From assembly GCA_028551475.1 (NCBI GenBank), contig CM052355.1, positions 6,634,001 to 6,698,000 of the forward strand: a stretch of 64,000 bases of DNA, read 5' to 3'. This DNA comes from Casuarina equisetifolia. Lineage: Eukaryota > Streptophyta > Magnoliopsida > Fagales > Casuarinaceae. The notes under the pieces were generated by a model. That model did not search any database, was not told the DNA's origin, and worked only from the letters and a program-made list of their open reading frames with translations. Positions 11,923-23,200 of this stretch are shown here, one piece after another (position 1 is the stretch's first letter; each line of letters starts with the position of its first letter). The translations under genes were made by a program, and so were the position numbers.

Positions 11923-12168
11923 CTACCCCGTCGCCATTCTAGAAATGCTTACAAATAAACCTTTTGAAACGCCTTGCTCCTGAAGACCAAATACTTCCTC
12001 TTCGTACCGGTAGATACACCTGAGCTTGAAATATGTCAGAGATGAATCATCTTGAGGGAAGTGCAGAGGGACCTTACCCTGGCGCTTCACGTGAATATCC
12101 TGGCAGTAAAAATCCAAGTCAATACTACCAACTACAAGTGTCGGTCGCCACCAGAATCCTGGGCCCGA
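11923..12168 (-). pseudogene. Candidate exon or gene fragment, unknown
   Basis: On the minus strand a frame reads through GPGFWWRPTLVVGSIDLDFY and on to FKLRCIYRYEEEVFGLQEQ before a GTAAGC that could be a splice donor near 11955 or a stop at 11923. The amino-acid composition looks like protein. No start codon or family is recognised. It may be an exon of an unrecognised gene, a decayed fragment, or chance. It lies 0.7 kb right of the copia insertion. Confidence 0.25.
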
Positions 12169-12169
12169 T

Positions 12170-14716
12170 CTAATGGCGCTGATGATGGACGCATTACTGA
12201 CTTTTTATGTCTTTATATGACTTTTTAAATATGCTTATCCCTCTCTTTCCCTCCGTCTCTCTCGCACAATGGGTTTGAAATACTTGGCACAGAATTCATA
12301 CGCTTTTGGACTCTAAAGTGAAGTTGTTAAACATTGATACCCTTCCAATGCTCCCTGAACCCCGCTTTCTCGAGGGTATGGGAAAGAGAAAACGTGGGAA
12401 ATGCAAAGAAAGAGGGGGGAGAGGTTGAAGAAGGGATTAGGTTAGGAGGCACGCCTAAACAACGAGCAATAACTTGTGGTTTTGGCCAACCAAAGAAAAT
12501 TATTTTTTCTAAACGTCACTGCTTACCTGACAGTTATCTTTTCACCATGTTTATCTAAAACCGTTTTCACATGGCTGAATCCAACCCCTGTTATAGAAGC
12601 AAAATACACGTCTTATTTGTTGGCTATGACTTTATTAGCTTATTAAAAGTCGTGTATTCACATGGTTAGTCCAAAACCATTCCCTAAAATACCAAAGATT
12701 GCACTATTTTTTTTTCCCTTTTTACCAATCATCATTGTCTCAGTGATAAAGGTGTTCTCAGGTTAGATGTTAAGAATTCAATACTGCTAAGAAAACGACG
12801 AAAATACCTTGCATGTAAAAACTTATAATAGGAAAGTCAAGTTGGGTTTTTGCCTTGTCTTGAAAGCAAAGATTGGTCCAAAATGGTTTGCAGGTTCCTG
12901 TTGGGAGTAGCTAATCCAGAATGAAAAGTTCACTTGTACCAACTGTTTTAGCTACCTAAATGTGCATCTCGGATTCCCGCTTTCCAAAAAGTCTTAGCCT
13001 GCGAATCATCTTAAACTAAGCATGGACTAACAGAAAAACAATGGTTGACAATAAACTAAGCTATTTGTTTATTGACTCAATTGGGTAGGGGCTGAGGTTA
13101 TCCCTCCACACACACTATTAATCTGTCCATTCTTTGCTCTATGCTTTTAGACTATGGCGACAAAATAAATGACGTTCTTGACGGTGTAGATGAGGTTATA
13201 AACGATGATGACAGCGATTTAGGCAGTAAGTTTTCGTTCATATCATAAACAAAAGTCCACGGTTACTTATAACCGTGTTTATATTCAGCTAAACCATTAG
13301 CTATCTAGCCTATCTATATTGATTCTGTCTTACGGCGTCTAGTCAGAAACTGCCTCAGAAAGTCATTTTTCAACTCTCTGGAACATGCCTAGGGTCCGTT
13401 CGCACGCGATACAGTTGATTAAAAAGCGAAAGAAATTTGTTCAATCCTTGAAAGAGACAAAGAAGAGCTTAAATGCACATTTCTGTGTGGTTGACAATAG
13501 GAAGCAACGAGGAAACTCGTAAGTCACGACAAGTCTGTACTTGTGTTGTAAACCCATCAAAGCGTCTCTCCTTCTTGTTCTAACAAATATAAAGAAATCC
13601 TGAAAGAACGTGTGGCAGAGACTAACAGCAGATTTCGAGCCTTTTCCAGGTATCGAACAAGTTACGGAGGGAGAAAAAGTGATGATTTACCAGAACAACG
13701 TTTGAAGATTTGGGCTTGACTTGGAATTATGCTGCATACATTCTGATATCTCTCTTCTTCTTCTTCAAATTTACTTGATAATAATTGAAAAAGCCATACT
13801 AAACTGCACGCCACCATGACAGACAGACCGAACCCCTGGTTGTCTTCTAGAACCATGACTTGGGAAAAATGCCTGACTTTTTTCATGTGGAAGTAGTGCG
13901 ACCACTAGAAGAACCTATTATTTATGTGACATCACCGGAGGAATTTGTATTTTTCGTACAACTTAATTGGGTTAGTATCTCAATACTGAAAAAACAATGG
14001 TACACTAATTAATATGGATTCTGATCATGATACGGCATCGGAGTATAGTGTACGTTAGTTTATCTGCTTTCATTCGCAATCTTTCGAATAGTATAGGATT
14101 GTTTGAAATCGGTTCTCTTTTCTTTAGAGATGTGTCACTGACATGAAGCAATATCAATCAAGTTTTCTTTTGTTTTAATCTTTTTCAGCCAACCACTGTC
14201 GAAGGCTAGCCTGTTCGTTTGAATAGGAAACCTTACCCACTTGCTTCCTTCGTCCAAAGCCAGATTCAGTACGTTGCTACATCTCTCAGGGATTGGTTAA
14301 AAAGTTGTCACGTCTTCGTCGTATTCTGTTGTTGGTAAGTACGATGGCGGAACTCTCCTGCATTCTGTTGTTTGTCCATTCTATGATCCGAATGTTTCTT
14401 CTTTTATGGAGTTGCGCGATAATGAAGCTCCAAACGCGATTCTGATATATCACCACTTGGTCACTGCATCAACTCATTATTGGATACCAACAGGGCTGCC
14501 AACCGATAAACGCTCTTTGCATTCTTGTTTCCAAATGCATAAATATAAGTAAAGGATGCATATAAGCATCTAAAATTTGTATCGTGTAAAAACAAGTGCC
14601 CGATGTTCTTATTTTAGGTATGTAATAAATCAACAAATATCGGTTCGAGTATTCAAAAAAAAAAAAAGGAAAGACAGAATCACAGTGACCTGCAACGTGC
14701 CTACACAAGCATTTGA
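12170..14716. other. Intergenic, no supported gene
   Basis: Two weak exon-like stretches exist on the plus strand. One is 13153-13219, acidic, between a TTTTAG and a GTAAGT. The other is a 45-codon basic frame at 13385-13522. Neither can be joined to a recognised protein. Confidence 0.5.
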
Positions 14717-15235
14717 TTACAAAAAACAGTCAACAGTGGGTGGTGCTAAAACCAGATCATTCTCAAAGGGCGTCAGGTTTAGATCTAGACGCAAGACTCC
14801 AGGACTACTCTTCTTGTTTACAACCGGTACCTGTGAAGAAGCTCGACCTAAAGAAACCTGGTTTTCTCTGGGATTCAAAGGGGCTTGGCTTAAAGTCAAG
14901 GCGGTCCTGTGCCTCCTCATGTGACCCCCCAAAGCCTGCCCTATCGCAAACTCCAGGCCGCAGATCGAACACTCGTGCGTTTTAGGTTTGGTTGGGGAGC
15001 CATGCGACTGCGAATCAAGGTTTCCATCCGCCCCCATCATCCTTGGCTTCTTGTGACTCGCCCGGTGGCCTCCTAGGGCTTGGAACGACGTGAATTGCCG
15101 GTTACATGTCTTGCACTCAAACACGCGACTCGGAGAGTTAGAGAAAACGTCCATATCTTCCCCACGAGAGAGTAGCATCAAGCAGTTCGCCATGGTGATG
15201 CTATCAAACTCTCTTTCCGCTATGCTCCTCTTCAT
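14717..15235 (-). CDS. ZAT11/ZAT12-like C2H2 zinc-finger repressor
   Basis: This intronless gene encodes 172 residues. Two plant-type C2H2 fingers with the invariant QALGGH core are at about residues 39-61 and 88-109. A leucine-rich segment near the N-terminus (about 7-23) and a C-terminal EAR repression motif, DLNLTP at 151-156, complete the C1-2i/ZAT layout. Such proteins bind A(G/C)T-type DNA sites in the nucleus and repress genes in stress responses. Size, absence of introns and the LxLDLNLTP ending match the ZAT11 subgroup. The start at 15235 is the first ATG; a second in-frame Met is at residue 15. A TATA box lies about 135 bp upstream of the ATG. The identification as a class is firm; the exact orthologue is not. 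Confidence 0.93.
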   Translation of the reverse strand: MKRSIAEREFDSITMANCLMLLSRGEDMDVFSNSPSRVFECKTCNRQFTSFQALGGHRASHKKPRMMGADGNLDSQSHGSPTKPKTHECSICGLEFAIGQALGGHMRRHRTALTLSQAPLNPRENQVSLGRASSQVPVVNKKSSPGVLRLDLNLTPFENDLVLAPPTVDCFL

Positions 15236-15369
15236 GGCTAGGCAGGAACTTCGGCAAATCAGGGTGTGAAATCCAAAAGGGTAGCTTTGAACGATTGTGT
15301 TTAGTTGGAAAAGTTGGTCTTCTCTTAAGGAGAGTTTGAATGTAACTTAGGCACTACTTGGGTGTTTGG

Positions 15370-15378
15370 TATTTATAG
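15370..15378 (-). promoter_or_regulatory. TATA box of the ZAT-like gene
   Basis: CTATAAATA on the minus strand, 135 bp before the ATG, leaves room for a 5' UTR of about 100 nt. Confidence 0.65.
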
Positions 15379-15379
15379 G

Positions 15380-18300
15380 CTTGGTTGGTTAGTTGTAGTA
15401 CGACTTTTCTTTTCTGAAATTGACATCTTAGATGACCCTAATAGCCCCATTACTTCCAGGATAAGCAATAAGAGTAATGGGGATTTCGGGAAATAACACA
15501 TGGTGGAGGTCCAGGGTGAAGGAGGCGACGTGTGACCGCGTAAGCATGACCCATTGGATGAGCCTATAAACCAGGAACGAGTCTCGACCGGCGACATAGA
15601 GTGAGTCATCCCTGGAATCTCCAAATTCTAGAACAACGGCGACTCTCTTACTTCCCCAGTGTGAAAAAGGAAGCAACAGCGCCGGGTGTCAGCACGAGAA
15701 ATTGTGGGCATGTGCCGCCCGCAAGTTCTACGAGTCCAAGAAACATGTTCTCTGAAAAGCATTTCTTCGTTCAACGATGGGAGTTCTTATTGTATATGTT
15801 ATATCTCAAGTTCCCATCTAGAAAAGTTTAACGTACACGCCAAAGAGACAATCTCAAGCTGGGATACAACATCCCAGTCTTAGAGTCGACTTGTTTGGTT
15901 CAGACGGTTCAGACAAGTGACTACTTCTGTTTCTTCCGCCAGTTTTAGAAAGGAACAAAACTGGGACGGAATGGAAGAATCTTGTACTGGAAGCAGCTTC
16001 TGCAGTACCCATCGTTACTCGTTAATAATCATATTTTACTTCATACTGGAAAATCTTCTGTTTGTTCCAGATGTTACTTCATTTCAGATGTGCTGCTTTT
16101 TCTTTAGTCTTATGCTGCAAAATCCTTTTTTTTCCCCCTCTCTGCCTTATTCGGGAAGAAAAAGAAAAAGAAAAAAATGTTTAACATCTCCCTCAGTAAA
16201 AGAATTCCTTGGGAAATTTTCAAAGTCAAAACCATCTTTTAAAAATGGAGATTGCCTTCATTCGAGAATAAGTAAATCAAAAGAAGCTTAAAACCCTTGA
16301 TATATATAAAATTGCAATAAAATTATTTTGTTGTGTTCATCAAGTTGTCTCCACGTAACGAAGTTAGAGTGCAGAACACGTTTTATCATCTGTTAAGAAA
16401 AAAGAAGCACAATTAGGTTCTCTGTAAACGTAAGCAGACACACTTCTTCTTTTCAATATTTTTTTTCGTCCCCTTCAAATGGTACTGAGAATAGGGATTA
16501 AGAAACGTGGATGATGATAAACCGGGTAGCCCAAAAGTAAACGATAGATGATGTGATAGAGATTAAGGTGTCAAAAGGACCCAAATGGCGGCAAAGGATG
16601 GAGCATTAATGTGTATGCATATTTCTTTCTCTCTTTTTTTCTTTTCAAAGAAATCGGATTCTGGGTTAATCATGAAGATTTCAGGCATCATGCAGCTTAG
16701 ACAAAATGCAAGTAACTGGAAATAAACTCCAGCAGTTAGTCGTGTATTATGAGGTAGTGGAGTGTGGGTCATATTCAGTGTTGGCACTGGTAAAAAGTAA
16801 ACGCGAGGTGCCACAGAGAGAGCAACCTTCAATGTTTTTCATGCTGATCTGACATCATTGTCCTTTATCTCTCGGTCATCCTTGACTTTGCTTTTGTGGG
16901 TGGTGAATAAACTCAGGTTTTCACCTATAATTAATACTGGCGTTGAATAAGTGTAACGTATAGGAACTGGAAGGTAGGCGTAGCGTGTGAAGTGTTGTAG
17001 TTTCGTGCCTGACGACCTGTGTGCATCTGTGCTAACGTCATCTTCCTTGAGTGCTCCGTCAATTTCAGCCATTCTTAGCCTAATCAAGGGCAAGAGCTAA
17101 GCAACTTGTTAGAGATTTGAAATCTCTTAAACAAGTGGATCAACAACTAATTGAGTTGTCATCATTGGTTGTTAGATAACTTCTGCGCAGGCGCAGAGGA
17201 AGACTGATCCAAGTTTTCCAACATCTGTGTCTACTGTTTCCAAATGCCCTCCGCAGAACCCTCCCATGTTCGTCCAAAGCTGTACGCTAACGATATAAGT
17301 ACAAACAACGGAGACTTTTCTGGGGTTGAACTCGAGAGATTATACAATATTCTTCTTTGTAAGGAACGTGCTGCTCAATTTTTTAAGATGGTCGATCTGA
17401 GTACTCATTCTGCAACGTGCTGCTTGTAGTATTTATCCCATATTCCCTTTTGGTCAACATCTATCCGGACCTATGGAGGGTGTGTTTATAGTTTACTTGC
17501 TTGAAAAGAGTCCTAAGAGCTTCCCAAAAAACTTCTCTTTTCAATATATAATCGTGTAATGGTTTCGTTGTATCATTTTTGGATGACAGTCTATTCTCCT
17601 ATTTCTAATAGTCATCTTTCCTTATGCTTTGTTTTGGTAAAGTCATTGGAGGTTAGGCATACCTAGACCAATCATGAATTATTAATTTGAAACTTTTCTC
17701 TTCTTTCTAAAATAGAAAATTTTTTATTATATCCACAAAAATATTAAAAATAAATGTTGTCTCACATTATAAACGATATGATAAATTGATTTTATAACTG
17801 ATTATATTTTTTTACTTAATACTTTAATGTTCATAATAGAATCTCACACCCTAATATTGTATAAGAGTAAATAATAGAATTCAATTTATAATCTCTTTGC
17901 TCCAAAGTTTTTTTTTTTTTCATTTGTAATACTTATATTAACATGTATGTGAGAAAAAATGTTAAATATAAGTATTGTCCCATATTGGAAGCAAGATGAT
18001 GAATCCTTAATTTTGTTAGTGATTAAATTTATTCACCTAGGGTCTTAAAATTTTAAAATAAACATTCACACCCTGATAAAAAAGTTAGTTTGTTTTCTAA
18101 ATGACAAAGTTCTAATACTCAGATTAATTGTGTTATATACAGGTGAGTCTACTGGGCACCTTTACCTCGGCCCAAATTGTAATACAAGAGATGAAGACTC
18201 GTATATTGAAAACGGGCCTGCAGCCCAAAATATGCGGATTTTGCCATATACCGATCCCGAGAGCTGCTCATGTCTATCTTGTACGCATACCGGGCCTGAC

Positions 18301-19700
18301 CCTTAAAGGACTGAGAATAGGACTCACAAACTTACCAGTGAACCAGTAGACAATCGACGAATAATAAGTAGAATTACCTTAATTTAGTAGCTAAAAGTAA
18401 TGATCATTTTTTTATTGATTGTAGCTTATGTTTAAGAAAATTTATTGATACATTATATAGTGTTGTCCTTCTTGAAACTTATATAGAAAACACAGAACCA
18501 GCTTGTGTAACATATTGCATTTGTTACTAACACGTATAAATGGCATAATTTCCCAACGAAATCAACAATACACATATTGATACTATTAATCAAGCCTCGT
18601 TTGAAACTGTCGTTATTAAAAATGCAAGCCTATTGAAGAGATACCATGTTTGTGAACGTTACGCAGTTGGTCACGTCCAAGTTAAATGATTTAAAAAAGA
18701 AAAACAATTAACAAGTAATTCATCGGTTAAGCACCACAAGATGTTGATTTGACAAGACCAGTATTGCAAAATTTGGATGAGATAAATGATGCACTCTTTT
18801 TGTAGTAATTTATGTAAATATTATTTTCACAAGAGAACTAAGAGAGAAAAGTATGTTTCTAAAGGAAAGTTCAAACCAAATTGCCTAGGTGAATCAATTA
18901 ATTACTAAAAACGTTATAATTTACAGCCAACACTTAATATCATATTTGTCTGTTCAGTGGTCAGTTTTAGCTTTAAAACGGCTAATTAACTTCATTTAGC
19001 TGGGAACTCAGTACAACTACTTATAGTATCTTTGGATAAAGCAAATTTTAATTTATTTATTTGACCCAAAACCTTTATTAAACTTAATCTAATGGCTTAA
19101 ATTGGAATGTAACAACCCATTTCAAAGCATATCCTTACCCTCTCGGTAAGGTTTCGTGTTCCTCAAACTTTGCCAGACCAAAAAATGTTGAGTGTGAAGA
19201 ATTGAGGAATTAATTTCTCTTCCCATTTCATAACCCTTCTTAATTACAATGGAGCTCCTTTAAGCTGTGAATGCTTACGAGTGAAAGGGTTGCTATTCCC
19301 TGCAGCATCGGTAAGACGTAGGATGTGACTGAAAGATCTGAACCACGGCCTAACCACGGAAACTGCGCGTTAGTTACATGGAAGAAGGCTATTGCCTTGT
19401 TTTGAGACTTGCAGTGATTCCTTTGTGGACCCGATGCACGTGATTTACCGCACTAAGTCCCGACCACAGGGTGGGGACATGTGTGGACCAATAACGAACC
19501 ACCACGTGGTGTCGCCTTCGAACGGAAAGCTTCACTTCAATACATTCCCATATATGGGCTCGACAAAATATGGCATACTTTCAACGGCCATGATTTTCCA
19601 GCCAATGCTCCTGCCAAAAATCTTCCTCCAAAGCTGACAACAAAATTCGGGAACGCACTTTAGGCCCCAGGAGTGTGACACGTGGACGGTCTAGATGAAT
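15380..19700. other. Intergenic, no supported gene
   Basis: The region holds the ZAT upstream sequence, AT-rich DNA and a diverged repeat pair at 17743-17857 and 17961-18077. Short frames such as 17244-17429 and 18128-18349 show no recognisable domain. Confidence 0.55.
17743..18077. repeat. Two diverged copies of a ~115-bp repeat
   Basis: Segments 17743-17857 and 17961-18077 align along their length. Both run from a TTAAA(A/T)ATAA-like start through a TTGTC(C/T)CA block to a final TCACACCCT. They look like decayed fragments of one dispersed repeat. Confidence 0.4.
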
Positions 19701-20288
19701 CCAACCATATTGGCAGTGGAACAGAGCTCCATAGAATCTCTGTCGTCATAGTTAAAGCACAAACAAGCTCAGAGATAACCTGAAGTCATTTTCTCATTGT
19801 CTGTGTTTCTGCCTCCGGCGTGTTGCCGGAAAATCGCTCCGGCTATAACTCAGGCGAATTCCCGGCGAAGGTAGTGTGACGCCGTAACCTTCTCATTCAT
19901 CTCAGCTTTTAAGGTTCAGCCTCCATTGCCATATCTTAGTGTGTGTATGAAGATATAAGTACGCAGTGAAAGCGTAGGTTTTGAATTTTTACTTTGATCG
20001 CTTTGAGATTTTCTTCTCTCTAAGAAGATGCGTTTTGATCCTTCTAAATCATTGACTGCATGTCGCATGTGATCGAAGCTCGATTTCTTGGGTTTTGGAT
20101 ATGCTTTTTATTTTTATTTTTCTCGTTGTAAGTGTTAGGTTGGGCTATGGTTTGCAGATTGAATTAGCGAGGATTCGAACTCGTCTTTGTTGGTTCTGCG
20201 GTGTTTCTGGACAAAAAGACGTTGTAAGGGATCGAGTTTCGTGAGATTAGGCTTACTCTGTGACTGTTGCGTTGGCCGAGATCACTAA

Positions 20289-23200
20289 ATGGTATGTTCG
20301 GAACTCTGATTGAAGCTTTTGCATGCAGATGCTCTGTTGGAATGCGTTGTGTACTATGTATTTGATTTTCGCACTCGAGAGCTTTCCTTTTGGTACTGTC
20401 AATTTCGAGAATTGTATCAATTATGGTACTGCATGTGGTGTGTTTCTGGCTGCTACTGTTTTGTTTATTTCATATGGTTAAATATTTTTTTTCTTTTTTT
20501 TGGGATATATAAGGATGTTACTTGTGTTGGAATTTTTTGTTTTCTTTTGAAGAATGTAAGCAAACTGCTTCTATTGGCTTGCGATTTTTTTATATCTATT
20601 AGTTGGATCCCCAGTTTGTTTAAATGATAACTGGGGTCACTCTTGAGATTTTTCTCTGCATATAAAGTCTCTGACTAGGAGATAGAGGTCCATTTTTTGT
20701 TCACTATATTCGTTAGCGGTGGCCAATTTATGATCCAATTAATTACAAAGCTGCATTACTTGGTCTAGATATTCATAAGCTAGCTCAATAGGTAGTGGTA
20801 TAACTATGAGAATCTTTTCTCTTTTTCTGTTTATGAAGAACTATCTTTTTCCTTCAGTCTTTTGATAGAAAAAATAAATGAGTTTTTGAGAGGGAGTATC
20901 CCAGACCAAGGTAATATTGTCCTTTTTTGGGTATATGTAGTCCTATTTGTGGTATATTAGTACCTGTAGTTGAGAGGAGTTTGACTATTTGACCCTACTT
21001 ATGGATGTTCTTTTTGGTGCTTGGAAAGATCATTAAATGTTTGTTCTGTAAAACTTGTTTATTAAAATTTGGTTTTTGTATGAGAATTCACAGTTCTTGT
21101 AATAGAGTTATAAAGAGGCTAGAAGTAATGTGGTTGTCTATAACAATCAATTGAAGTGATTATTTCCCTTAAGTTACTTGACGTGCCTCTGATGTGAAAT
21201 ACTCAGTTTTTGGATGAGATACTTGAGCAAATGTGACCATGGTGGGGAGCACTTTTTGTTTGCGAAGTTATTAAGGCTTACCTTGAGTTTCTTCCCCAAT
21301 CGTAGTTCTGTCCACTGCTTCACTGGGGTAGGATTGCTGACTAGTGTCAGTGGGTGAGTTCTACTGTTCTTACACTTGATATCACATCTCTTAAAGACTC
21401 TGTGCAACTTCTCGCATATCTAGTTGTTATTGATATATTATTCTACCATATTTGATGCTTGACAACTAAGCATTTCATCAAATCACAAGGATGGGCTTGC
21501 GGAATTTCTTATAGAGAGCTTCATTTAATGGTTGATGGGTCAAGTTGGTGGTGAGTAGACCTATTTCACTTATCCATTACTAAATAAACCCAGAACTAGT
21601 TCAGAAGTGGTTGATGAAGGACAAATATTGGAGGGAGGGACTGAGCAAGGAGGACTTAGAATAGAATTAGACTTAGAATAGAATTAGAGTAAGGAGTTCA
21701 TCATGATTTTGAACCTGCCATTGGGTAAAGCAAATAACTAACTGTCTCATGAATCAGAAACCGATACGTGTATATTAAAGATTAAATGCTACCTAATTGA
21801 TCTAATCCTTGCTCAAGTGGTCATAAGTAACCTTTGATATCCTTTCTTCACTCAGCTCCAATTCATCATCCATTTAGTGATATTTCTCCCTTGTGCCTCC
21901 CCTTAAAAATTTCAATTGTGGATTTTAATGTGCCAAATCATCCATGTAGAATTGGGTTTAACCTATTCAAAAGCAAGCTAGATTTCAGTGATTTGGGTCC
22001 AGCCTTATCCCAATTAGGTTGAATTTTAAGTGAGCTTCTTGATTAGTCGAGCTGATCTCCCTTTTTGGGGTAAGAGAGGACAAATTATCTTTATACTTTG
22101 TCCTGTCTTTAATCTGATTTTTTTTTGGGGAGGGGGGGGGGGGGGGGGGGGGTTTGTAAGATGAAGAGGAGGAAGGGGAGAGCCAGAGCCCCACATTTGG
22201 TGGCAAAGATTAAAGGGTAGAGGGTGGGGTGGGTTGGATTCAGCTGGTTAGGCCAAAATTAAGTAGTGAAATATGTGGCAGATTACAGAAAGTCCCTTTT
22301 TTTGTAGTTCTTTGTTGTGAAATTGTATAGGCTGGGATAAAAGATTATTGTGGAGACAAGTGAATGGTTTTTGATTAGGGATCGCCAATGCTTCATAGAT
22401 AGAAGGAGCATTGTGCTGAACACAATAAGAAGCTTGGGGGTAGGGCAAGTTTTTGGAGCACTTGTTCTGTCTGATCCCAACTGTGTCAAGACAACCACTA
22501 GGGTTTCCGGTGTCCTTAGTTGAGGAGATTCTATGAGAATTATGGCCCAGCAATACCTTGACAAATTCATTACGTCCTTGTATTTAAGTGCATGTGCGAC
22601 ATCCCTTTTATTTTGGTAGGTTGGACCTTTTCACCATTGCTTGTTCTGTGCAGGAGTACAGGTATTGTGACTCTCAAATGATATTCTGTTATTTAGTTAA
22701 CTATTCAACAATGAGTTTTGCTTGCTTGACAACCAGTCTCCGTTGAAAGAGGACAAAAGAAAAAAAAGCAAACTTAAGTTGGAGAGAGATAGAGAGAGAG
22801 AAAAAAAAAATTCAAGTAAATTAATTAGCTTAGAGTCTAACACTTAGCTTCTCTTTGAAGTCAACACCCTTAGGTAGCAAATATGTTTGAGAATATGCCA
22901 ACAGCAAGTGTATTCTGGTGGCTAGTGTTTGAATGAACCTAAATTTCTGTGTCCTAACTATTAGTTTGCATGATGTTGAAGCTAACTCGTAAATTGATGA
23001 TCTAAAAATGGGATCTAATGTTGGCCCATTTACTGATGACTGAGGCTGAACAAACCTCAAGATAGACTGATGTAGTTGCAGAACTCCTTACCACTTACCT
23101 ACAAAACTGGAGTTCGAAATGAGGAAAGTCCAGTTGTGGCATGACATATTACACCCAAAGTAGTGTGGAATGATACCCAGTAGGTCCAAATGTTCATCAC

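Noticed and set aside
13242..13261. 8-bp inverted repeat (CACGGTTA / TAACCGTG)
   Set aside because: It is short and isolated, with no poly-T or RNA gene context; probably chance.
14577..14985. Plus-strand frames of 115 and 90 codons
   Set aside because: They are antisense shadows of the ZAT-like gene.
21985..22206. Minus-strand frame with a proline run
   Set aside because: The prolines are only the reverse complement of the G homopolymer inside an intron.
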